From the NCBI GenBank assembly GCA_964487195.1, contig CAZAPV010000009.1, positions 1 through 24,398 of the forward strand: 24,398 nt of DNA, read 5' to 3'. Below the pieces are notes generated by a model. The model saw nothing but the letters and a program-made list of their open reading frames with translations, had not been told where the DNA came from and did not search any database. The position numbers were made by a program, and so were the translations under genes. This DNA comes from CAZAPV01 sp964487195 (GTDB taxonomy: Bacteria > Patescibacteriota > Patescibacteriia > SG8-24). This document shows positions 18,041 to 24,398 of this stretch, in pieces. Positions within the stretch are counted from its first letter, which is position 1; each line of letters starts with the position of its first letter.

Positions 18041-18747
18041 TGACGACGTTCCGCCGGTTTGCGGCGGCGATCTTCCCGCATTTCTGCTGCGGCTGCGGAC
18101 GGGAAGGAACGACGCTCTGCCCCGATTGCCGCACCGATGCCCACGCCCCTCTCGAGGGGATTTTTGTTTGTCCGGGATGCGGCGATCCGACCCCGTTCGG
18201 CGCGAACTGCGGCCGCGGGAAGTGCCGGGCGCATCCGCTCGACGGCGTGATCTCCTTGGCGACGTACGGCGATCCGGTGCTGCGCGCGCTCGTCGGTTTG
18301 TATAAATATGAACGCGTGGACGAGGCGGGCGACGCGCTCGAAACGCTGTTCCGGGCGTTCTTCGCGCGGCATCGGGCGTTGATCGCGACGATGCTCCCGG
18401 GCGCGATCGTCACGCCGGTGCCGCTGCATTTTTTTCGGGAAGCGCTGCGCGGCTTCAATCAGTCGGACCGCTTCGCCGCGGCGCTCGCGAATTTTCTCGG
18501 ATCGCCGCCCCGTCATCATCTCCGCCGCCGGTTCCGGATGTCGCCTCAGGCCGCGCTTGAAGATCATGCGCGGCGCCGCGCGAACGCCCGCGGTTCCGTC
18601 GCCGTCCGTCCGGGCGCGCGGATCGGGGAGCGTTATGTGCTCGTCGACGACGTCGCCACTTCCGGCGCGACGCTCGCCGAGTGCGCTCGCGTCCTCAAAC
18701 GCGCCGGCGCGAAAAAAGTGTGGGCGATCACGTTGCTGCGTGGGTGA
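18037..18747 (+). CDS. comF: ComF family phosphoribosyltransferase-like competence protein
   Basis: The 236-aa protein starts at the ATG overlapping the previous stop; a longer reading from 17779 would lie wholly inside the preceding gene and is rejected. Its N-terminus has two zinc-finger-like CxxC pairs (CCGCG…LCPDC, then CPGCG…C…C), and the C-terminus has the PRPP-binding loop YVLVDDVATSGATL (residues about 204-217), the layout of ComF/GntX proteins. ComF is required for natural DNA uptake in several bacteria, acting inside the cell after DNA entry. Its coupling to the secretion-like genes may indicate that this machine takes part in DNA import, but it could also simply be a neighbour. Confidence 0.9.
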   Translation: MMTTFRRFAAAIFPHFCCGCGREGTTLCPDCRTDAHAPLEGIFVCPGCGDPTPFGANCGRGKCRAHPLDGVISLATYGDPVLRALVGLYKYERVDEAGDALETLFRAFFARHRALIATMLPGAIVTPVPLHFFREALRGFNQSDRFAAALANFLGSPPRHHLRRRFRMSPQAALEDHARRRANARGSVAVRPGARIGERYVLVDDVATSGATLAECARVLKRAGAKKVWAITLLRG

Positions 18748-18755
18748 TGCATTAG

Positions 18756-18783
18756 TTGATAGTATGTTGTTTTCACCTATAAT
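18756..18783 (+). promoter_or_regulatory. Sigma70-like promoter for the 18822 gene
   Basis: TTGATA (18756-18761) and a perfect TATAAT (18778-18783) are separated by 16 bp, giving a predicted start near 18790 and a leader of about 30 nt. This is the best canonical promoter I found in the window. Confidence 0.7.
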
Positions 18784-18787
18784 TAAA

Positions 18788-18802
18788 TTAGATTTCATCT
18801 AA
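18788..18802 (+). promoter_or_regulatory. Short inverted repeat at the predicted transcription start
   Basis: TTAGAT, three bases (TTC), then ATCTAA form a perfect 6-bp inverted repeat lying just downstream of the TATAAT box. It could be an operator or a 5' mRNA hairpin; in such an AT-rich stretch chance cannot be excluded. Confidence 0.3.
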
Positions 18803-18821
18803 ATTAATTTTTTGAGCAGCT

Positions 18822-19445
18822 ATGATTGAGCAGGGGGGCGGCATAGAAGCTGAAGATGGAGAATCAAAAAAAGAAGAAAAAGAACACAGACAAAAGGCTG
18901 AAGAAGAAATGCAATATGAGAACGAGAAGAACGAGAGGGTCGCCGAGGAGTTAAAGGCGCGACGAGAGCAGATAGAGATAATTCGAACTAATAAGCGGGT
19001 ATTTTTTGAAGCGCTGTTGGCAAGAAAGCCGGACACCGAACTTCATTTGCCCATCCCTGTATCAGTGGTGCCCCCAACAACAATGGGGAGGACAGGCCTT
19101 CATCCCAATTTTAAACTTCAATTTCGTGGAATGCTGGACGACCTCGTTACAAAAACATATCAGGAAACGATAGAGCATTATTTCAAATTACATCCTGTCG
19201 ATGTGGAAAAAATTGACGATGAATGGGTGCGTGAAAACGGACACGGCGAAAATTTGCCTCAAGATTTTTCTTGGATTATAGAGGTGGAGGGAAGCGGTAG
19301 ATATCGGCTTAAACAGGTAGAAGAAACGATAGTAAAAGAATGTCAGGACGCGATACTTTCTGTGTTCAAAGATTTTCTCAAGAACGGTCCGGGTCGTAAT
19401 AAATTGAAGTACACCTTGAAACGAATGGCACAAGGACTGGAGTAG
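18822..19445 (+). CDS. Unknown low-GC protein with charged coiled-coil N-terminus (207 aa)
   Basis: The product starts with a highly charged Glu/Lys segment (about 8-55, likely coiled coil), then a folded region with short motifs HLPIPVSVVPPTTMGRTG, FRGMLDDLVTKTYQETIEHYF and QDFSWIIEVEGSGRYRLKQVEE. No signal peptide, membrane segment or catalytic motif is evident and I do not recognise the family. Its codon use (AAA, ATA, TTA-type AT-ending codons) differs strongly from the GC-ending codons of its neighbours, suggesting different ancestry. It has its own promoter and is separate from the upstream operon. The ATG at 18822 has only a weak ribosome binding site. Confidence 0.7.
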   Translation: MIEQGGGIEAEDGESKKEEKEHRQKAEEEMQYENEKNERVAEELKARREQIEIIRTNKRVFFEALLARKPDTELHLPIPVSVVPPTTMGRTGLHPNFKLQFRGMLDDLVTKTYQETIEHYFKLHPVDVEKIDDEWVRENGHGENLPQDFSWIIEVEGSGRYRLKQVEETIVKECQDAILSVFKDFLKNGPGRNKLKYTLKRMAQGLE

Positions 19446-19476
19446 CAAAAAACGGCCGATGCATCAGTCATTTTTC

Positions 19477-19497
19477 TGGCGGAGAGGGTGAGATTCG
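19477..19497 (-). pseudogene. Probable tRNA-Ser 3'-end remnant
   Basis: Read on the minus strand this is CGAATCTCACCC followed by TCTCCGCCA: the second half of a T-arm, an acceptor 3' strand CCTCTCC, discriminator G and CCA. The + strand is very similar to the corresponding end of the intact tRNA-Ser(TGA) at 19560. No matching 5' half (GGAGAGG) is present, so the gene is incomplete. Upstream on the minus strand, GATGAGTTCG (19537-19546) could be the first half of the T-arm, separated from this by the hairpin pair at 19497-19536. Confidence 0.45.
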
Positions 19498-19536
19498 CCC
19501 GGTCATCCGACCGGGCGGCGGGTCGAATGACCCGCC
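19497..19536. repeat. Two tandem 8-bp-stem hairpins
   Basis: GCCCGGTC-ATCC-GACCGGGC (19497-19516) is followed immediately by GGCGGGTC-GAAT-GACCCGCC (19517-19536). Both stems are perfect and both loops have four bases. They sit downstream of tRNA-Ser(TGA) on its strand and could help 3'-end formation, but no T-tract follows. Confidence 0.75.
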
Positions 19537-19559
19537 GAACTCATCCGGATCCCGCCTCA

Positions 19560-19649
19560 TGGCGGAGGAGGCAGGATTCGAACCTGCGACCCCCTTGCGG
19601 GAGTTCCGGTTTTCAAGACCGGCGCATTCGACCGCTCTGCCACTCCTCC
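19560..19649 (-). tRNA. tRNA-Ser(TGA)
   Basis: On the minus strand a full cloverleaf can be drawn: acceptor GGAGGAG/CTCCTCC, anticodon arm CCGGT-CTTGAAA-ACCGG (anticodon TGA), a long variable arm (CTCCCGCAAGGGGG) characteristic of serine tRNAs, T-arm GCAGGTTCGAATCCTGC, discriminator G and an encoded CCA. It decodes UCA and other UCN serine codons. Confidence 0.95.
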
Positions 19650-19741
19650 GCCATGCTGCGGAACAAGACCGTCCCCCCCATGCTTTCTTACACCTCAGGG
19701 GTTTTAAACCAAGAATGAGTCGCTCCTTTTTTGCTTATCGC

Positions 19742-19864
19742 CTCTCGACTTCGTTCGAGGCACTCGACTCGTTTCGCATCAATGATGACCGGTCGAAGCC
19801 CCTCGCCACGCGAGGAGCGGAGACCACGAGCGAGTTTCGAACGAAGTTCGAAACGAGTCGAGTG
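19742..19864. repeat. Composite inverted repeat between the two tRNA-Ser genes
   Basis: CACTCGACTCGTTTCG at 19761-19776 is repeated exactly in inverse orientation at 19849-19864. A second motif, ACTTCGTTCGA (19748-19758), also recurs inverted at 19837-19847, but on the other side of its partner, so the two motifs are permuted. Nested hairpins include GTTTCGAAC-GAA-GTTCGAAAC (19834-19854) and CCTCG…CGAGG near 19801-19814. The right arm reaches into the last two bases of the CCA of tRNA-Ser(GCT). Confidence 0.8.
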
Positions 19865-19951
19865 GCGGAGGGTGTGGGGATCGAACCCACAAGACCCCTT
19901 TCGGGATCACAGTTTAGCAAACTGTTGCCTTACCATTCGGCGCAACCCTCC
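19863..19951 (-). tRNA. tRNA-Ser(GCT)
   Basis: On the minus strand: acceptor GGAGGGT/ACCCTCC, anticodon arm ACAGT-TTGCTAA-ACTGT (anticodon GCT), long variable arm (GATCCCGAAAGGGGTC), T-arm GTGGGTTCGATCCCCAC, discriminator G and an encoded CCA. It decodes AGC/AGU serine codons. Confidence 0.95.
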
Positions 19952-19964
19952 GTGAGGTATCGGT

Positions 19965-19993
19965 ACGATACGTTTTTTGGCTCGGTTTGGCAA
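19965..19993 (-). promoter_or_regulatory. Possible promoter for tRNA-Ser(GCT)
   Basis: On the minus strand TTGCCA (19993-19988) and TATCGT (19970-19965) are spaced by 17 bp, with the tRNA 5' end 14 bp further on. The -10 matches only four of six consensus bases. It overlaps a perfect inverted repeat GTATCG-GTA-CGATAC (19957-19971). Confidence 0.4.
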
Positions 19994-20035
19994 GGATTAA
20001 GGCAAGAATTATCCACTATTAAGGGCGGCATTTTT

Positions 20036-20044
20036 TGGTATACT
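20036..20044 (+). promoter_or_regulatory. Extended -10 promoter for the propeller gene
   Basis: TGGTATACT, identical to the element at 14378, lies 21 bp before the ATG at 20066; no clear -35. Predicted start near 20051, with AAAGGA (20049-20054) as a possible ribosome binding site 11 bp from the ATG, so the leader would be about 15 nt. Confidence 0.55.
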
Positions 20045-20065
20045 TATGAAAGGAAAAAATCCGCT

Positions 20066-23000
20066 ATGTGGATCAGGCAGAAAAGTCGGCGGGCGTTCTC
20101 GATGAGTCTCATCGCGATTTTCGCGATCGAGAGCGTTTTTCTCGTTTTCGGAACGGCGCCGGCCGCCGAGGCGGCGGTGCTGAACGCCTTCCGCTGGAGG
20201 AACGATGACGGCTCCGAAACGACCGCGACGTTCCAGGAAGATGAAAATACCGCGATCGACGACGTCATCAAAAACACTCCGGAACGCCTCCGTTTCGGGG
20301 CGGCGAACTCCGGTACCGAGCGCGAACTGCGCCAAAACGCGATCTTGGGACTCGAACCGCGCGATGAGGCGAACACCGCCCCGCTCATCGATACCGCCGC
20401 CGGCTTCGCGTATTACGGGACCGGCACCTCGCCGGGCAAAATCGTTAAAATCAAGCTTTCTGATTTCACGAGAGATGCCGGTCTCACGTTCGCCGATGGG
20501 GAAAACGCCGTTCTCTCCGGCGTGATCGATACCACGAATCATTTCGCGTATTACGAGACCGGAACCACGCCCGCGAAGATCATCAAAGTCAACCTCACGA
20601 CGTTCACCGAGGTCGACGCGCTCACGCTCGCCGAAGACGCCAGCTTTGGTAATCAGGACCCCGCGGCGGTGATCGACGTTACGGGCGGGTTCGCGTATTT
20701 CGCGGTCGGCCCGGATCCCAGCAACGTCAAGGTGGCGAAAATCCGTCTTTCCGATTTCACCGAAGTCGACACCTTGGCGGTTTCGTTCGAGAGCGGTACG
20801 CGCATGCCCGCGGCCGCGACGATCGACACGACGAACGGTTTCGCGTATTTCGCCGGCGGCGGCACGGGGAGCACGGCCGGCAAAGTGATCAAAATCGACC
20901 TCTCCACGTTCACCGAATCGGGAGACTCTCCTCTGACGCTCAATGCGGACGCCGCGGTCGGGGGACCGGCGGAGATCGATGTCGGCGGAGGGTTCGCGTA
21001 TTTCTTCTCGTTTCCCGGTTCCGGCACGACGAACATCCATAAAATCGATCTCTCCACGTTCACTGAAGTGGGAAGTTCGCCGTTCTCCGTTGCCGGAAAT
21101 GTCGCGGAGTTCGATATTCCGAACGGTTTCGCGTACTCGGTGGACGGTTCGCTGCCCGGCATCGTGAGGCAAATCGATCTCTCTGACTTTTCCATTGCCG
21201 ATTCGTTTACGCTCGGGACCGACGAAGGTACGAACACGCCGCTCGCCGTCATCGATTCCGGAAACTTCTTGTATTTCAAGCTTACCAATTTCGACGGACC
21301 CGGCGGGAACGCCATCGCCAAGGTCGATTTGACGACGTTCGGCGAAGCGGCCGGTTCGCCGCTTCACTTGAACGGGGGAGACGGGGCCGCCAACATCACA
21401 TCGGTCATCGACACGATCAACGGATTCGCGTATCACGTCAATTATAATTCATCATCGAATCGCGCCGACAAGATCGTCAAAGTCGACCTCGGCACATTCG
21501 AGAAAGTGAGCACCCTGACTTTGACGTTGCCCAACGCGGGTATCGTCGCGGCCGCGATCGATCCGGCCGGCGGTTTCGCGTATTTCGCCACGAACGACGT
21601 ACCCGCGAAGATCGTCAAAATCGACCTCTCCACGTTCACCGAAGCCGGGGATTCGCCGCTCACCCTCGGGTCTGGCGAAGCTCTGGCGGATGGCGTCCCC
21701 ACCACCGGACTCATTGATACGACGAACGGTTTTCTATACTTCTCGACTCCGACCGGCGGCACGAGCGCGATCGTCAAAATCGACCTCTCCACCTTCACCG
21801 AGGATGCGAGTTCGCCGCTCGCGCTCGCCGAACAGGTAAACAGCGGAGGCGCGGCGATCGACACCGTGCACGGTTTCGCCTACTACGGCACCGATGATAC
21901 GCCCGCGAAGATCGTCAAAGTCAACCTCTCCACGTTCACCGAAGCGGGGGATTCGCCGCTCACGCTCGCGAGCGGAGAGAATTTGGCGCGAGGTCTCGCC
22001 GTCGACCCGGGTAATAACTTTCTTTACGCCGGATTGGACACGGACACCGGGGAGCTCGTCAGAATCAACACCTCGACGTTCGCCGAAGATGCGACGTTGA
22101 CGCTCGATACCCCGCAGTCCCACGTCATCGCACCGCTGATCGACACCGTCAACGGTTTCCTCTACTTTCATACTCTCCTAAGTTCGCCGACGTTTCATAG
22201 CGCGGTGATCCAAGTCAATCTTTCGACCTTCACCATCGTCGGAGAAAAAGAGCTTGCCTCGGATGTGGAGTTTGAGGAGGTGCTCGGCGTGATCGATCCG
22301 GCGAACGGTCTCGCGTATTATTCGGCGAGCGCGAACGGCGATGTCAGAGTTTTTCAATTCGACATCGGTCCCGTGCTGCACGTCAAATTTCGTCTCGAAT
22401 ACGGGGTTAAAGATACCACCTGCGCGGCGATCACGAGTTGGACGCAGGTGCCGAACGATACGTCGAAGGCGTGGGGGATGGTCGATTCCGCAAATTTCGC
22501 CGACGGCGATCCGACGACGGACAGCGACGGCGTCACGAACGGCAACACCACGTTCGTGCCGGGCGAAATGAAAGATACGTCTTCGGAAACGTTGGCGATC
22601 GCGCTCGGCCCGACCGATTTCACGGAGTTGGAGTACAGCGTGCAGGCGACGAACAAGGCGGTCGACGGCGGGGCGTACTGTTTCCGCCTGACCAACGCCG
22701 GCGACACGCTCTCCATGACGTTCGACCAGTACGCCGAAGCGTCGATCGCGCCGCCGGACTTTGATCAGAACGCCTATCGCTGGCGCAACGATAACGGTTC
22801 CGAAACGACCGCGACCTTCGCCGCCGCCGAAAATGCGCCGCTCGCGAGTCTCGCAAAGAATTCGAGCAAACGGCTGCGCATCGGCGCGGCGACCGTCGGG
22901 AGCAGCCTGTTCATCAGCGATGGCGCGTTGGAGCTCTCGGCCGGCGATTTTCCCGAAGCCGATGAACTTACGACGGCCGTCATCGATAATACCAACGGTT

Positions 23001-24398
23001 TCGCCTACTTCGTCGCCAGTGGCTCAACGCCGCTCCAGATCGTCAAAGTGCGCCTTTCGGATTTTACCCGCGTCGATCAGCTTACGTTGAATGAGTCAAC
23101 GAACCCGATCGTCACCGGCGTGATCGATGAAGCCAACGGTTTCGCCTATTTCGCCACCGAAGATGCGCCGGCACAGATCGTGAAGATCGATCTCGCGACT
23201 TTCACCGAAGTCGGCTCTCCGCTCGTGCTCGGAACCGGTGAAGATCAGGTGGCCGGTAGCACGATCGATGCCGCCGCGGGATTCGCCTACTTCGGTACGA
23301 ACACTTCCCCCGGCAAGATCGCCAAAGTCGATCTCTCGACGTTCACCGAATCCGGCGACTCGCCGCTCACGCTCGCGGAAGACAATCCCGTGGGCGCCGT
23401 CATCGATACCGCAAACGGTTTCCTGTACTTCGGCACGTTCGAATCGCCCGGTCGTATCGCCAAGATCAGTCTCGCGAGTTTCACGGAAACGGGCGATTCG
23501 CCGCTTGTACTCGGCGCGGGAGAAGATTTGGCCGGCCGCGGCGGACTCGATTCGACGAACGGCTTCGCCTATTTCGCCACCGTCACCGCGCCCGGCAAGA
23601 TCGCCAAAGTCGATCTCTCGACGTTCACCGAATCCGGCGACTCGCCGCTGACGCTCGATACTGGACAGGAAACTTTGTTGAATATTTCCGTTGACGCCGC
23701 GAACGGTTTCTTGTATACGGCGACGGACACCGATCCGAGCATCGTCGTGAAGGTAGACCTTTCGACGTTCACCGAGACCGACTCCGTCACGCTCGCCGGG
23801 AACGTTCTTTTCGCTGTCGCAATGAATAACACCGGCAGCACGCTCTTTGTCGGCACGCTCACCTCTCCCGGCAAGATCGTCAAAATCCTGCTCAATCCGT
23901 TCTATAATTTCCGCCTCGAGTTCGGCACCAAAGAAACGTCCTGCGACGCGATCACCAGCTGGACGCAGGTTCCTTCGGGGTCGGGCGAAGCATGGAAGAT
24001 GGCGAACTCTGCCAATTTCGACGATGGCGATCCGACCGTCGACAACGCCGGCCTGACGAACGGTTCAACCAATTTCGTTCCGGGCGATCTCAAGGATACG
24101 TCATCGCAAACGTCCGATATTGCGCTTGGCAAATTCCAATTCACCGAGCTCGAATTCAGCGTCGAACCGACATCCGATGCCGTGACCGACGCGACCTATT
24201 GTTTCCGCCTTACGGACGCCGGCGACGACACGTCGGTGACGTATGACGCGTATCCCGAAGTGACGGTGACGACCGCAGCCCCGGGCGGCGGAGGCGGCGG
24301 CAACACGACCCCACCCCCTTCAACCGGCCCACAGATCTCAAGCGTCACCGTCCCCCCGTCTTCGCTCACCACAACCTCCGCCACGATCACCTGGACCA
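20066..24398 (+). CDS. Secreted multi-propeller surface protein, 3' end beyond window (at least 1,444 aa)
   Basis: The frame is open from ATG 20066 to the right edge with no stop. Residues 1-36 form a signal peptide (basic start, core SLIAIFAIESVFLVFG, cleavage after AEA). FRWRNDDGSETTATF (42-56) is followed by 14 blade repeats (about 106-769) and a domain FRLEYGVKDTTC…AYCFRLTNAG (about 776-897, Cys 786 and 872). The pattern repeats: YRWRNDNGSETTATF (904-918), seven blades (about 971-1280), then FRLEFGTKETSC…TYCFRLTDAG (about 1282-1403, Cys 1293 and 1379). A Gly6/Pro linker (1407-1420) leads into SSLTTTSATITWT, a fibronectin-III-like start. The likely role is cell-surface binding or adhesion; blades carry no catalytic motif I recognise. 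It is transcribed away from the tRNAs with its own promoter and is probably not part of the secretion operon. Confidence 0.88.
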   Translation, partial: MWIRQKSRRAFSMSLIAIFAIESVFLVFGTAPAAEAAVLNAFRWRNDDGSETTATFQEDENTAIDDVIKNTPERLRFGAANSGTERELRQNAILGLEPRDEANTAPLIDTAAGFAYYGTGTSPGKIVKIKLSDFTRDAGLTFADGENAVLSGVIDTTNHFAYYETGTTPAKIIKVNLTTFTEVDALTLAEDASFGNQDPAAVIDVTGGFAYFAVGPDPSNVKVAKIRLSDFTEVDTLAVSFESGTRMPAAATIDTTNGFAYFAGGGTGSTAGKVIKIDLSTFTESGDSPLTLNADAAVGGPAEIDVGGGFAYFFSFPGSGTTNIHKIDLSTFTEVGSSPFSVAGNVAEFDIPNGFAYSVDGSLPGIVRQIDLSDFSIADSFTLGTDEGTNTPLAVIDSGNFLYFKLTNFDGPGGNAIAKVDLTTFGEAAGSPLHLNGGDGAANITSVIDTINGFAYHVNYNSSSNRADKIVKVDLGTFEKVSTLTLTLPNAGIVAAAIDPAGGFAYFATNDVPAKIVKIDLSTFTEAGDSPLTLGSGEALADGVPTTGLIDTTNGFLYFSTPTGGTSAIVKIDLSTFTEDASSPLALAEQVNSGGAAIDTVHGFAYYGTDDTPAKIVKVNLSTFTEAGDSPLTLASGENLARGLAVDPGNNFLYAGLDTDTGELVRINTSTFAEDATLTLDTPQSHVIAPLIDTVNGFLYFHTLLSSPTFHSAVIQVNLSTFTIVGEKELASDVEFEEVLGVIDPANGLAYYSASANGDVRVFQFDIGPVLHVKFRLEYGVKDTTCAAITSWTQVPNDTSKAWGMVDSANFADGDPTTDSDGVTNGNTTFVPGEMKDTSSETLAIALGPTDFTELEYSVQATNKAVDGGAYCFRLTNAGDTLSMTFDQYAEASIAPPDFDQNAYRWRNDNGSETTATFAAAENAPLASLAKNSSKRLRIGAATVGSSLFISDGALELSAGDFPEADELTTAVIDNTNGFAYFVASGSTPLQIVKVRLSDFTRVDQLTLNESTNPIVTGVIDEANGFAYFATEDAPAQIVKIDLATFTEVGSPLVLGTGEDQVAGSTIDAAAGFAYFGTNTSPGKIAKVDLSTFTESGDSPLTLAEDNPVGAVIDTANGFLYFGTFESPGRIAKISLASFTETGDSPLVLGAGEDLAGRGGLDSTNGFAYFATVTAPGKIAKVDLSTFTESGDSPLTLDTGQETLLNISVDAANGFLYTATDTDPSIVVKVDLSTFTETDSVTLAGNVLFAVAMNNTGSTLFVGTLTSPGKIVKILLNPFYNFRLEFGTKETSCDAITSWTQVPSGSGEAWKMANSANFDDGDPTVDNAGLTNGSTNFVPGDLKDTSSQTSDIALGKFQFTELEFSVEPTSDAVTDATYCFRLTDAGDDTSVTYDAYPEVTVTTAAPGGGGGGNTTPPPSTGPQISSVTVPPSSLTTTSATITWT
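20381..22370 (+). repeat. Fourteen beta-propeller-like blades (array 1)
   Basis: Each unit of about 47 residues follows [AVG]-x-ID-x-x-NGFAYF-…-KIVKIDLSTFTE-…-LTL, resembling NHL/YVTN-type propeller blades. I count 14 copies by eye, twice the seven of a common propeller, so two rings in tandem are likely. The last copy is degenerate (ANGLAYYSASANGDVRVFQF). Confidence 0.75.
22976..23907 (+). repeat. Seven beta-propeller-like blades (array 2)
   Basis: Seven further units of the same type, about 44 residues each, fit one seven-bladed ring. A 59-bp segment at 23309-23367 is identical to 23591-23649. The copies are 282 bp (94 codons, two blades) apart, showing recent duplication of a blade pair. 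Confidence 0.78.

Noticed and set aside
17779..18747. Extended 322-aa version of ComF
   Set aside because: The extra N-terminus lies inside the preceding gene in another frame and is Arg-rich; the family zinc finger begins right after ATG 18037.
19446..19476. Possible terminator for the 18822 gene or for tRNA-Ser(TGA)
   Set aside because: There are short T/A tracts and a GATGCATC palindrome, but no stem long enough followed by a T-tract on either strand.
19488..19955. Two small + strand open frames across the tRNA region
   Set aside because: They are readings through tRNA-Ser genes (the familiar QDSNLRPP-type shadow) and the inverted repeats.
20046..20105. 19-codon upstream open frame (ATG at 20046) before the propeller gene
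   Set aside because: Its ATG lies two bases after the predicted -10 element, hence upstream of the likely transcription start.
20009..21436. 475-aa minus-strand open frame with apparent repeats
   Set aside because: Its repeats are the complement of the propeller blades; the + frame has a signal peptide and blade consensus and stays open to the window edge.
20381..23907. Regularly spaced repeats that could suggest a CRISPR array
   Set aside because: Period is about 130-145 bp in codon register, units are diverged and the whole stretch is coding; these are protein blades.

Overview
The window looks like a high-GC member of the Candidate Phyla Radiation (Patescibacteria, most likely a Parcubacteria-type lineage). 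The reasons are the gene content: a compact PrgI / TraC-like / VirB4 cassette with a VirB6-like protein, a giant cysteine-rich surface protein, and a surface protein built from paired 'FRWRND…' and 'FRLEYG…CFRL' segments. Phylum assignment is inference from remembered family distribution. TGA works as a stop codon at several tightly packed gene junctions, which argues against the UGA-glycine code of Absconditabacteria/Gracilibacteria.

Region 1 (1-18747, + strand) is one dense block of nine genes with overlaps or gaps of a few bases. In order: the 3' end of a calcium-binding-repeat protein; a secreted giant of about 3,098 aa rich in cysteine; a VirB6/TrbL-like polytopic protein with a long cytosolic tail; a 604-aa soluble protein with an internal duplication and a proline-rich linker; PrgI; a TraC-like protein; the VirB4 ATPase; a small single-pass protein resembling VirB8; and ComF. 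Together they encode the ATPase, inner-membrane channel and periplasmic/surface parts of a type IV secretion-like envelope machine. No relaxase, VirD4 coupling protein or VirB11 is in view, so whether it moves DNA or protein, or serves attachment or DNA uptake, cannot be decided here. ComF at the end hints at a link to DNA uptake.

Region 2 (18748-20065) is a low-GC island. It holds a 207-aa unknown gene with its own strong sigma70-like promoter, a remnant of a tRNA-Ser 3' end with two tandem hairpins, two intact tRNA-Ser genes (TGA and GCT) on the minus strand, and a composite inverted repeat between them.

Region 3 (20066-end, + strand) is one secreted gene that runs off the window. It carries 14 beta-propeller-like blades, then 7 more. 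Each array sits between the two halves of what appears to be a recurring beta-sandwich domain, and a fibronectin-III-like segment begins at the edge. The same theme, modules nested inside other domains, is seen in the giant protein of region 1.
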